The translations under genes and the position numbers were made by a program. This document shows positions 7,236 to 13,168 of a stretch of 14,523 bases of DNA, in pieces. Position 1 is the first letter of the stretch. Every line of letters starts with the position of its first letter. The notes below the pieces were generated by a model. It did no database searches and was not told the DNA's origin. It saw nothing but the letters and a program-made list of their open reading frames with translations. This DNA comes from CAZLLV01 sp964560325 (GTDB lineage: Bacteria > Acidobacteriota > Thermoanaerobaculia > Multivoradales > DATKCC01), in NCBI GenBank assembly GCA_964560325.1, contig CAZLLV010000376.1:1-14523 (forward strand), given 5' to 3'.

Positions 7236-8467
7236 GGCCGCACCTCCCGGAAGAGCACCGACGCGTTGTTGCCGCCGAAGGCGTAGGCGTTGTTCATCGC
7301 CACCCGCACCGGCATCTCGCGCGCCTCGTTCGGCACGCAGTCGACCTCGAAGTCCGGGTCCGGCTCGTGGAAGTTGATGGTCGGCGGCACCTTACCGGTG
7401 GCGATCGCGAGGGCGCAGGCGACCGACTCGATCGCCGACGCCGCGCCCATCGTGTGGCCGAGCATCGACTTGATCGACGACATCGGCAGCCGCCGCGCCC
7501 GGTCGCCGAACAGCCGGTGGGCGGCGATCGCCTCCAGCCGGTCGTTGGTCGGCGTGCCGGTGCCGTGCGCGCTCACCCACGACACGTCGTCCGGGGCGAG
7601 CCCGGCCGAGCGCAGCGCCCGCTCCATCGCCCGCGCCGCGCCCGCGCCCTCCGGGTGCGCCGCCGTCATGTGGTGGGCATCGCACGACAGACCGTAGCCC
7701 GCCACCTCGGCGTAGACCGTGGCGCCGCGCGCGAGCGCCCGGTCGAGCGGCTCGAGCACCAGCACCGCCGCACCCTCGCCCGGGATCATTCCCTGCCGGC
7801 CGCGGTCGAACGGCTGGCAGATCTCGGGTGCGATGGCGCCCAGGCGCGCGAACCCGGTGTAGGTGATGCGGGAGAACGAGTCGGCCCCGCCGGCGAGCAT
7901 CAGGTCGGCACGGCCGGCGGCGAGGGCGTCCGCCGCGTAGGCGATGGCGTAGTTGCCGGCCGCGCAGGCGGTCGGGATCATCGCGTTGACCCCGCCGAAG
8001 CCGACCTCGGCCGCCACCGCCGAAGCGATCGAGTGGCACGGGTAGAGGTCCATGAACTCCGGCCCCACCCGCGCGAGCTCCCCCTCGACCACCCGGTCGT
8101 CGAACGCCTCCACCTCGCGCGGCTCCCCCGAGGTGGTGCCCATCGCGACCCCGGCCCGGCCGGGGTCGAGCGCCGACCGGTCGTCGGGGTCGAGACCGGC
8201 GTCGGCGAGCGCCAGCCGGGCGGCGGCGGCGGCGAGCTGCGACGCCCGCCCCACCTCCTCCGGCGCCAGCGTCCGGAGGTGCTCCTCCGGCCGGAAGCCC
8301 GCGATCTCGCCGCCCACGTGCACCGGATAGCGCGACGTGTCGAACGAGCGCACCGGCCCGATCCCGCTCCGGCCGGCGAGCAGCGACTCCCAGAGCGCGT
8401 GCCGGCCGGAGCCGATCGAGGAGACCACCCCGAGCCCGGTGACGGCGATGCCGCGCTTCACCGTCAC
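7232..8467 (-). CDS. Beta-ketoacyl-ACP synthase (FabF-like / type II KS-alpha)
   Basis: A 411-aa condensing enzyme, the usual length for FabF/KS-alpha. All catalytic residues are present: C168 in PTACAAG, H301 in HGTGTPTND, K333 in SIKSMLGH and H338 in GHTMGA. The C-terminal FGGNN loop (397-401) is also typical. It would catalyse decarboxylative Claisen condensation of malonyl-ACP onto an acyl primer. GTG at 8467 forms a GTGA overlap with the ACP stop, with GAGGTG about 5 nt upstream; the 3' end overlaps the CLF start. Direct adjacency to a catalytically dead KS and a dedicated ACP points to a specialised KS/CLF elongation unit rather than housekeeping FabF. Starter, chain length and reduction state cannot be read from the sequence; no KR or DH gene lies nearby in the window. 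Confidence 0.92.
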   Translation of the reverse strand: MTVKRGIAVTGLGVVSSIGSGRHALWESLLAGRSGIGPVRSFDTSRYPVHVGGEIAGFRPEEHLRTLAPEEVGRASQLAAAAARLALADAGLDPDDRSALDPGRAGVAMGTTSGEPREVEAFDDRVVEGELARVGPEFMDLYPCHSIASAVAAEVGFGGVNAMIPTACAAGNYAIAYAADALAAGRADLMLAGGADSFSRITYTGFARLGAIAPEICQPFDRGRQGMIPGEGAAVLVLEPLDRALARGATVYAEVAGYGLSCDAHHMTAAHPEGAGAARAMERALRSAGLAPDDVSWVSAHGTGTPTNDRLEAIAAHRLFGDRARRLPMSSIKSMLGHTMGAASAIESVACALAIATGKVPPTINFHEPDPDFEVDCVPNEAREMPVRVAMNNAYAFGGNNASVLFREVRP

Positions 8468-8736
8468 GCCACCTCGGCGTGGAGCCGGCCCTGCTCGGCC
8501 AGCCGGTCCTGCACCAGCGCCACCGTCTGGTCGACCGAGTCGAGCCCGCGCATCCGCTCCTCCGGCAGCTCGAGCTTGAACTCGTAATCGACGTCGACGC
8601 CGATCTCGAGCAGCGACAAGGAGTCGAGCCCCAACTCCTGGGTGAACGATGCGCCGTCCCCGATCGACTCCGGGTCGATGCTGGTCACGTTGGCGATGAT
8701 CTCCTTGACCTTGGTCTTGATCTCGATGACGTCCAT
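8464..8736 (-). CDS. Acyl carrier protein
   Basis: A 90-aa ACP, first gene of the operon. Seen: the phosphopantetheine attachment motif LGLDSLSLLE with the modifiable Ser in DSL, acidic helices I-III, and normal ACP length. The chosen start is ATG at 8736, which has AAGGAG (8750-8745) 8 nt upstream. An in-frame GTG at 8745 would overlap that Shine-Dalgarno sequence, so the three-residue-longer form is unlikely. Its stop is coupled to the KS by GTGA. The protein needs 4'-phosphopantetheinylation by a transferase not seen here. It should carry the growing chain for the KS/CLF pair and present it to the downstream oxidoreductases. Confidence 0.92.
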   Translation of the reverse strand: MDVIEIKTKVKEIIANVTSIDPESIGDGASFTQELGLDSLSLLEIGVDVDYEFKLELPEERMRGLDSVDQTVALVQDRLAEQGRLHAEVA

Positions 8737-8744
8737 GCCATTCA

Positions 8745-8750
8745 CTCCTT
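8745..8750 (-). promoter_or_regulatory. Ribosome binding site of the ACP gene
   Basis: AAGGAG on the minus strand, 8 nt before ATG 8736. It is the strongest Shine-Dalgarno match in the operon, in keeping with high ACP demand. It decides the start against GTG 8745, which lies within it. Confidence 0.7.
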
Positions 8751-8761
8751 GTCGCTCAGGT

Positions 8762-8781
8762 GGCCCGCTCCAGCGCGGGCC
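8762..8781 (-). promoter_or_regulatory. GC-rich 7-bp hairpin in the leader just upstream of the ACP ribosome binding site
   Basis: Perfect 7-bp stem GGCCCGC/GCGGGCC with a 6-nt loop, ending about 11 nt upstream of AAGGAG. There is no U-run on either side, so it is not a typical intrinsic terminator. It may stabilise or modulate the mRNA leader. Chance occurrence in GC-rich DNA is possible. Confidence 0.4.
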
Positions 8782-8828
8782 GGGGGGTTCAACGATCCCT
8801 GCTCCGCGATCCCCTCAAAGGCCGAGCC

Positions 8829-8855
8829 GTTTCGGAATTCGCGAAACATCGTTTC
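8829..8855. promoter_or_regulatory. Candidate operator: alternating GTTTCG half-sites
   Basis: GTTTCG (8829-8834), then its inverse CGAAAC (8842-8847), forming a dyad around GAATTC. The second half-site also pairs with a third (GAAAC-ATC-GTTTC, 8843-8855). It lies about 95-120 bp upstream of the ACP start in an AT-richer patch. This is the geometry of a dimeric repressor site such as a TetR-type operator, but no regulator gene is adjacent. Confidence 0.35.
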
Positions 8856-8982
8856 ATGGCGAACAGCGGATGCTCCCGAGATTCCGACCGCGGGCCCCTC
8901 GCCGCGGGGAGCCGACACCACTGCCGGGCCCTCGCGAGAGAAGGCGATCGGACGGCCCCCCGACCTGTCCACCGTCTGATCG

Positions 8983-9014
8983 TCTACCGGGTGCTACTCC
9001 GCACTTCTACCGGG
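8983..9014. repeat. 9-bp direct repeat TCTACCGGG, two copies 23 bp apart
   Basis: TCTACCGGG occurs at 8983-8991 and 9006-9014, about two helical turns apart in the operon's upstream region. It could be a tandem activator site, but a 9-bp repeat in about 470 bp can also occur by chance. Confidence 0.3.
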
Positions 9015-9208
9015 CAGTGCGTCGAACGCTCGACACGTTTCACCGCCATAAACTACGGCGCCCATTCACGTTATCTCGCAGTCAATGGACTCGTGGCACG
9101 CTCGACGCCTACACTCGGAAGTCCCGGGCATGATACTGGAAACGGCCCCCGAAGCGGGAGACGATCTCGTGACGCGGTGCGGCGGCGGCGGGCGGGTGGC
9201 GCGGGGGG

Positions 9209-9529
9209 CTACTCGTCCTCGACCACGACGGCGGTGCCGTAGACCATCAGCTCGGCGGCGCCGCTCATGACCTCGGCGGTCGAGAAGCGGATCATCAGGA
9301 CTGCGTTGGCGCCCAGGCCCTCGGCCTCCTCCGCCATCCGGTCGAGAGCCTGCTCGCGCGCCTCGGCGAAGAGCTTGGTGTACTCCGAGACCTCCCCGCC
9401 CACCAGGTTGCGCAGGGCGGCCATGATGTCGCGCCCGACGTGGCGGGTGCGGATGGTGTTGCCGCGGACCAGGCCGAGAGTGCGGACGACGCGCTTGCCG
9501 GCGATCTCCGAGGTGGTGGTGACGATCAC
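9209..9529 (-). CDS. YbjQ / UPF0145 family protein
   Basis: A 106-aa protein, matching the roughly 105-aa length of the YbjQ family. Recognisable family pattern: TTTSEIAGKRV at the N-terminus, GNTIRTRHVGRDI (23-35), GEVSEYTKLFAEAREQA (45-61), GANAVLMIRF (73-82) and a C-terminal beta strand ending VYGTAVVVE. The family forms oligomeric alpha/beta rings and has been called a putative heavy-metal-binding domain; its biochemical role is not settled. The start is GTG at 9529, overlapping the anti-sigma stop as GTGA, with GGAG about 9 nt upstream. The stop is TAG. A larger frame running through the anti-sigma region upstream is rejected because its N-terminal part is Arg/Pro-rich shadow sequence. 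Coupling to an ECF sigma/anti-sigma pair suggests a role in an envelope or stress response (inference). Confidence 0.85.
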   Translation of the reverse strand: MIVTTTSEIAGKRVVRTLGLVRGNTIRTRHVGRDIMAALRNLVGGEVSEYTKLFAEAREQALDRMAEEAEGLGANAVLMIRFSTAEVMSGAAELMVYGTAVVVEDE

Positions 9530-9969
9530 TTGAGGACGCTCCGGTAGCGGTCGGTCGGGAGGGCACGGAGCCGGTCGACCAGGACCGACACGCCGAGGAG
9601 CGCCGGCCCGCCGACGGCGGCCGCGGCGAGGAGCTTGACGCCCAGCGACCCGGGCGCCACCAGGAGCTCCCAGACGCCGAGCCCGGCCAGAACCACCAGC
9701 CAGGCGACGACGATCCCCCAGCCGAGCCGGCGGGCGACGAGGGAGAGCGTGCCGCGCGGGCGCTCGTCCCACTGGTCGTCGGGCACCGGCACGAAGGGGG
9801 TCGAACGGCTCGCCGAGCGCAGGCCGGAGAGCTCGTCCAGGATGGCCCGGCAGGCCGCGCAGTCCTCGAGGTGGAGGCGCACGCGCTGGGCGCCCGCCTG
9901 CGTCAGCTCCCGGTCGATGTAGCCGGAGAGCAGAGCGTCGTCGAAGGCGGCCGGACAGCGGTCGGTCAC
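9526..9969 (-). CDS. Anti-sigma factor with zinc-finger (zf-HC2-like) domain and transmembrane segments
   Basis: A 147-aa protein. Seen: an N-terminal ZAS/zf-HC2-type motif with C5 and H33-x3-C37-x2-C40 (HLEDCAAC), the usual zinc site of anti-sigma factors that clamp ECF sigma factors. It is followed by a linker rich in Ser/Pro/Asp, then two hydrophobic segments at about 83-105 and 111-131, so the protein is probably membrane anchored with the zinc domain in the cytoplasm. GTG at 9969 overlaps the sigma stop as GTGA and has a strong GGAGGTG 6-7 nt upstream; the 3' end overlaps the YbjQ start. Stoichiometric coupled expression with the sigma factor is expected. The short C-terminal cytoplasmic tail gives little clue to the inducing signal. 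Confidence 0.87.
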   Translation of the reverse strand: MTDRCPAAFDDALLSGYIDRELTQAGAQRVRLHLEDCAACRAILDELSGLRSASRSTPFVPVPDDQWDERPRGTLSLVARRLGWGIVVAWLVVLAGLGVWELLVAPGSLGVKLLAAAAVGGPALLGVSVLVDRLRALPTDRYRSVLK

Positions 9970-10577
9970 GGTGCACCTCCGGAGCCGCCCGAGAGCTCGC
10001 GCCGCAGCGAGCGGCGGGCGGCGTGGAGCCGGGACATGACGGTCCCGAGCGGGATCTGGAGCACCGCCGCGATCTCCGCGTACGACAGATCCTGGTAGTC
10101 GCGCAGCACGAGGATCTCTCGGTGGGCGTCGGTCAGCTCGTGGAGCGCGGTCCAGATCCTCCGCTGGAGCTGCCGGCGGGTGAGACGGTCGTCGGGACCG
10201 AGCTCCGGCGTGGTCGACTCGGGGAAGCCGTCTTCGATCAGCGCGTCGAGCGAGACCGCCGGGCGCGCACGGCGGCGGCGGCGGACGTCGTAGACGCGGT
10301 TCCTCACGATGCGGGCGAGCCAGGGGCGCAGCGGCCGCTCCGGATCGAAGCGCGAGAAGGTCTGGAACAGGCGCAGGAGCGCGTCCTGCGCCACGTCGCG
10401 CGCGTCGTCGGGGTCCCCGAGGAGCTGGAGCGCGAGCACGTAGGCCGGCCCACGCACCCGGCGGGCGAGCTCCTCGCGCGCCTCGGCGTCGCCGCTCCGG
10501 GCGAGCTGGACGAGGGTCGCCTCGGCCACCTGCGGCCCACCGGCCGCGGACGACGAAGCGAGGGTCTCGGCGTTCAT
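9966..10577 (-). CDS. RNA polymerase ECF-family sigma-70 factor
   Basis: A 203-aa sigma factor with region 2 (GDPDDARDVAQDALLRLF, about 55-72, on to the RPWLARIVRNRVYD -10-binding helix at 84-97) and region 4 (LTDAHREILVLRDYQDLSYA then EIAAVLQIPLGTVMSRLHAAR, 148-188, a helix-turn-helix for -35 recognition). The linker between them is about 50 residues. ATG at 10577 is chosen; upstream codons in the same frame read as shadow sequence. No clear Shine-Dalgarno precedes the ATG, so initiation may rely on a short leader. It is followed by its presumed anti-sigma partner with a GTGA overlap. The regulon is unknown; whether it controls the biosynthetic operon next door cannot be judged here. Confidence 0.92.
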   Translation of the reverse strand: MNAETLASSSAAGGPQVAEATLVQLARSGDAEAREELARRVRGPAYVLALQLLGDPDDARDVAQDALLRLFQTFSRFDPERPLRPWLARIVRNRVYDVRRRRRARPAVSLDALIEDGFPESTTPELGPDDRLTRRQLQRRIWTALHELTDAHREILVLRDYQDLSYAEIAAVLQIPLGTVMSRLHAARRSLRRELSGGSGGAP

Positions 10578-10603
10578 GACGGTTGGTACGCGGCGCGTGG
10601 CGA

Positions 10604-10633
10604 ATTGATTCGCCCGATTCGCCGATTCGTCAA
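10604..10633 (-). promoter_or_regulatory. Candidate sigma-factor operon promoter with three GATTCG repeats
   Basis: On the minus strand TTGACG (10633-10628) and ATCAAT (10609-10604) sit 18 nt apart, 27 nt before the ECF ATG. The -35 is good and the -10 weak. Within this interval GATTCG (plus-strand sense) occurs at 10607-10612, 10616-10621 and 10624-10629, a tandem array with 8-9 bp period, suggesting an autoregulatory or repressor site. The -35 overlaps the TGA of the radical SAM gene. Confidence 0.4.
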
Positions 10634-11706
10634 AACAACCCCAGCTGCTCCCCGCCCGGCCGGCGGAAGGCCGCGGTCGAGAGCTCCGCCCGCGGGGCAT
10701 CGAGGCCGTAGCGCCGCTTCCAGGTCGCGAACATCGCCCGCACCTGCTCCGCGAACGGACCCTCGCCGCGCATCCGGTCGCCGAAGCGCGAGTCGTAGAG
10801 CTTGCCGCCGCGCAGGTCTCGCACCCGGTTGAGCACCTTCTCCTTGCGGTCCGGAAAGTGCTCCTCCAGCCAGCGCTCGAAGAGCGGCGCGACGGCACCC
10901 GGCAGGCGCAGCATCACGTACGCCGCCCGGCGCGCCCCGGCCGCGGCCGCCGCCTCCAGGATGCGCGGGATCTCGTGGTCGGTGATCGCCGGCACCACCG
11001 GCGCCACCATCACCCCGACCGGCACGCCGGCCTGTGCCAGCCGCTCGACCGCCTTCAGCCGCTCGCGCGGGTGGGCGGCCCGCGGCTCCATCCGGCGCGC
11101 CAGGTTCGGATCGAGGGTGGTGATCGAGAGCGAGACCGCCGCCGCGCCGTGCGACGCCAGCTCGCCGAGCAGGTCCGCGTCGCGCGCCACCAGCGCGCTC
11201 TTGGTGATCACCGCCACTGGGTTCCGGTGCTCCACGAGCACCTCCAGGCAGCGGCGGGTCAGCTCCAGCTTGCGCTCGATCGGCTGGTACGGGTCGGTCA
11301 CGCCCGAGAGCGCCAGCACCTGCGGCTTCCAGCGCGGCGAGCCGAGCTCGCGGGCGAGCAGCTCGGGCGCGTCCTCCTTGACCAGGATGCGGCTCTCGAA
11401 GTCGAGCCCGGCGGAGAAGCCGAGGTACTCGTGGCTCGGCCGTGCGTAGCAGTAGATGCAGCCGTGCTCGCAGCCGCGGTAGGGGTTGACCGAAGCGTCG
11501 AAGCCGACGTCCGGGCTGTCGTTGGTCGCGATCACCGAGCGCGACGTATCGCGCAGGTACTTCGTTTCCACCCGTCCCGGCCCGTCCTCCGACGGCCCCC
11601 ACGGAGCTTCCTCGAAGTCGACCTCGATCGTCTCGAACCGGTTGAGCGGGTTCGACGAAGCGCCGCGGCCGTGGACCACGCGAAGGCTGGGAGGAGCTTC
11701 CGGCAT
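10630..11706 (-). CDS. PA0069-family radical SAM protein (SplB-like)
   Basis: A 358-aa protein with a radical SAM cluster motif C79-x3-C83-x2-C86 in NPYRGCEHGCIYCYARP (74-90), which would bind a 4Fe-4S cluster and S-adenosylmethionine. The NPYRGCxHxCxYCY context is that of the PA0069/Rv2578c group related to spore photoproduct lyase (COG1533). The middle contains the expected TIM-barrel repeats (VLALSGVTDPYQPIE, AVITKSALV, VSLSITTLD). The last five residues, QLGLF (354-358), resemble the QLxLF DNA-polymerase beta-clamp-binding motif, hinting at a DNA repair or replication role. ATG at 11706; only a weak ribosome site. The function of the group is not established. It is divergent from the antitoxin gene and just upstream of the sigma operon, probably a separate unit. 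Confidence 0.9.
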   Translation of the reverse strand: MPEAPPSLRVVHGRGASSNPLNRFETIEVDFEEAPWGPSEDGPGRVETKYLRDTSRSVIATNDSPDVGFDASVNPYRGCEHGCIYCYARPSHEYLGFSAGLDFESRILVKEDAPELLARELGSPRWKPQVLALSGVTDPYQPIERKLELTRRCLEVLVEHRNPVAVITKSALVARDADLLGELASHGAAAVSLSITTLDPNLARRMEPRAAHPRERLKAVERLAQAGVPVGVMVAPVVPAITDHEIPRILEAAAAAGARRAAYVMLRLPGAVAPLFERWLEEHFPDRKEKVLNRVRDLRGGKLYDSRFGDRMRGEGPFAEQVRAMFATWKRRYGLDAPRAELSTAAFRRPGGEQLGLF

Positions 11707-11806
11707 CGCGGCCCAGCATACACCACATCCGCCCGATTACCGCCAAGGCTTCGCTCCGCCCCATCCGACTCATGACCATGGTATGGTGACCACACGAGGA
11801 TCCGCC
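11707..11806. promoter_or_regulatory. Divergent promoter region between the radical SAM gene and the toxin-antitoxin module
   Basis: A 100-bp gap between divergent starts. On the plus strand TATGGT (11782-11787) is a possible -10 for the antitoxin gene, but no good -35 is found. ACCATGGT (11776-11783) and TGGTGACCA (11785-11793) are adjacent short dyads just upstream of the start. Antitoxins of this type usually bind such dyads to autorepress. GAGGA (11796-11800) is the antitoxin ribosome site. Confidence 0.45.
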
Positions 11807-12046
11807 ATGACGACGACCATCTCCAAGTCCCGCTTCAAGCCCCGCGCCCTCGAGTACTTCCGCCAGGTCGAGAAGACCGGCGAGGAGGTGGTGATCACCG
11901 ATCGGGGGCGGCCGGTGGCGAAGATCGTTCCGTACGCGTTCGATCCCGCCGAAGTGCTCGCGTCCTTGCGCGGCACCGTCCTCCGGTACGACGACCCGAC
12001 CGAGCCGGTGGCGGTCGGCGACTGGGAAGCCTTGCAAGAAGATTGA
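11807..12046 (+). CDS. Type II antitoxin, Phd/YefM family
   Basis: A 79-aa protein. Seen: an N-terminal Phd/YefM fold, ISKSRFKPRALEYFRQVEKT (5-24), then GEEVVITDRGRPVAKIVPY (25-43), the strand-turn-strand signature of the DNA-binding half of this family. The C-terminal acidic stretch (YDDPTEPVAVGDWEALQED) would wrap the toxin. The start is ATG at 11807, with GAGGA 6 nt before it; an upstream in-frame GTG is less well placed. Its TGA overlaps the toxin ATG (TGATG), typical of coupled antitoxin-toxin expression. It should neutralise the PIN toxin and repress its own promoter. Confidence 0.88.
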   Translation: MTTTISKSRFKPRALEYFRQVEKTGEEVVITDRGRPVAKIVPYAFDPAEVLASLRGTVLRYDDPTEPVAVGDWEALQED

Positions 12047-12444
12047 TGCTGCTCCTCGACACGCACGTCTGGGTCCGCTGGGTGTCGGAGCCGGACGCTC
12101 TGTCCGAAGCGGCCGACGGAGCCATCCGCGCCGCGATCGAGGCCGGAGAGACCCTGCGGCTCTCCTCGATCAGCGTCTGGGAGATCGCCCTGCTGGTGGC
12201 GAAGGACCGGCTCCACCTGTCGATCGACGTGCGCGAGTGGATCGATCGGACCGAGGCGCTACCGCTCTTCGAGTTCGTCCCGGTGGACAACGAGATCGCG
12301 CTGCGCTCTGTCGAGCTTCCCCCGCCCCTGCACGCCGACCCGGCCGACCGGATCCTCGCCGCCACCGCGGAGCTCCGGGAGCTCCGCCTGGTGACCGCCG
12401 ACCGCCGCCTGCGGGAGTACCCGCTCATCGAGACGATCTGGTAG
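12046..12444 (+). CDS. vapC: PIN-domain toxin (VapC family ribonuclease)
   Basis: A 132-aa PIN-domain protein. Seen acidic metal ligands in the right order: D5 in LLLDTH, E46 in SVWEIA, D98/D101 in HADPADRILAATA and D119 in VTADRRL. PIN toxins of the VapC group are Mg-dependent endoribonucleases that cut specific tRNAs or rRNA. The start is ATG 12046, overlapping the antitoxin stop as TGATG; a TTG one codon earlier is not needed. It ends with TAG (12442-12444). Length and all four acidic positions look intact, so it is probably functional when released from its antitoxin. The methyltransferase gene follows after only 6 nt. Confidence 0.9.
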   Translation: MLLLDTHVWVRWVSEPDALSEAADGAIRAAIEAGETLRLSSISVWEIALLVAKDRLHLSIDVREWIDRTEALPLFEFVPVDNEIALRSVELPPPLHADPADRILAATAELRELRLVTADRRLREYPLIETIW

Positions 12445-12450
12445 TTCGCC

Positions 12451-13083
12451 ATGACCCGCAGATCACGCTGGGAGGAGCGGGAGGTCGGGGTGGGGCCGCA
12501 CCCGGAGCCGTGGCCGGTCGACCCGCGGCTCGACCCGGAGCTGCTGGCCGGGGGGGACCGCCGGAACGTCGTCGACCGCTACCGCTACTGGCGCGTCGAG
12601 GCGATCCAGGCGGACCTCGACCGCCGGCGCCACCCCTTCCACGTCGCGATCGAGAACTGGTTCCACGACCCGAACATCGGCGCCGTGGTGAGGAACGCCA
12701 ACGCCTTCCTCGCCCGCTCGGTACGCATCGTCGGCGCGCGCAAGTGGAACCGGCGCGGGGCGATGATGACCGAGGTCTACCAGCACGTCGTCCACCACGA
12801 GACACTCGACGACCTCGCCGCCTGGGCCCGGGCCGAAGACCTGCCGGTGGTCGGCATCGACAACCTCGCTGGCTCGCGCTCGCTCGCCGAGGCGGATGAT
12901 GAGGATCTGCCGCGCGCCTGCGTGCTCCTCTTCGGCCAGGAGGGACCGGGCCTGTCCGAGGACGCGCGGGGGCTCGTGCGCTCGGTCCTCCACATCCCGC
13001 AGCACGGCTCCACCCGCTCGATCAACGCCGGCGCGTCCTCGGCGGTCGCCATGTACGAGTGGTGCCGGCGCTGGGCCTGCTAA
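12451..13083 (+). CDS. SpoU/TrmH-type RNA 2'-O-ribose methyltransferase
   Basis: A 210-aa SPOUT-class enzyme. All three SpoU motifs are present: motif 1 NIGAVVRNANAF (76-87) with R81; motif 2 LLFGQEGPGLSE (159-170); motif 3 IPQHGSTRSINAGASSAVAM (182-201) with N192, followed by YEW. These form the deep trefoil knot that binds S-adenosylmethionine. Known relatives methylate ribose 2'-OH in tRNA or 23S rRNA; the target cannot be told from sequence. The N-terminal roughly 60 residues (EVGVGPHPEPWPVDP and on) are a family-specific extension. ATG at 12451 has no strong Shine-Dalgarno sequence, so translation may be coupled to the toxin stop 6 nt away. Stop is TAA. Confidence 0.9.
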   Translation: MTRRSRWEEREVGVGPHPEPWPVDPRLDPELLAGGDRRNVVDRYRYWRVEAIQADLDRRRHPFHVAIENWFHDPNIGAVVRNANAFLARSVRIVGARKWNRRGAMMTEVYQHVVHHETLDDLAAWARAEDLPVVGIDNLAGSRSLAEADDEDLPRACVLLFGQEGPGLSEDARGLVRSVLHIPQHGSTRSINAGASSAVAMYEWCRRWAC

Positions 13084-13150
13084 CATCCCCTCTCCGCCAC
13101 CGATCCGCCGCTTCGGCACCGCGCCGCGCCTCTCCGAACCATCTCCGTGT

Positions 13151-13162
13151 CCTCCGTGGAGG
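13151..13162 (+). promoter_or_regulatory. Shine-Dalgarno-containing inverted repeat before the lysine-ketoglutarate reductase gene
   Basis: CCTCC-GT-GGAGG at 13151-13162. The right arm is the ribosome binding site (GGAGG, then 6 nt to ATG 13169). Pairing CCTC with GAGG over a 4-nt loop would hide it. This decides the start codon and may damp translation. It is short and could be fortuitous. Confidence 0.4.
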
Positions 13163-13168
13163 AAACCG

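Larger units (their letters stand above)
8737..9208. other. 472-bp intergenic region, probable promoter and leader of the ACP-KS-CLF operon
   Basis: No convincing gene in either strand; the open frames here are Arg/Ser/Pro-rich, without recognisable motifs or good ribosome sites. Base composition is less GC-biased around 8825-8860 and 9040-9075 than in the genes. It holds the hairpin at 8762-8781, the GTTTCG dyads at 8829-8855, two CCGCGG palindromes (8888-8893 and 8902-8907) able to pair with each other, the palindrome CTCGCGAG (8931-8938), a TCTACCGGG direct repeat, and an inverted repeat GTCGA-n4-TCGAC near 9021-9034. On the minus strand TTGACT near 9085 could be a -35 element, but no good -10 lies at 16-18 nt. 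I could not place the promoter with confidence. No clear terminator follows the YbjQ gene. Confidence 0.6.

Noticed and set aside
4735..8587. Series of long plus-strand frames opposite HMGR, CLF, KS and ACP
   Set aside because: Low-complexity Arg/Ala/Gly-rich translations without motifs, mirroring well-identified minus-strand genes.
8762..8781. Hairpin as an intrinsic terminator
   Set aside because: No T-run on either strand; for the minus strand it would sit within the leader of the ACP gene.
8742..8972. 76-aa minus-strand frame in the operon leader
   Set aside because: No recognisable motif, no convincing ribosome site, Gly/Ala/Arg-rich; it overlaps leader hairpins and the ACP ribosome site.
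10574..12037. 487-aa minus-strand frame spanning the antitoxin and radical SAM region
   Set aside because: Out of frame with the radical SAM gene and composed of Arg/Ala/Gly-rich shadow sequence.
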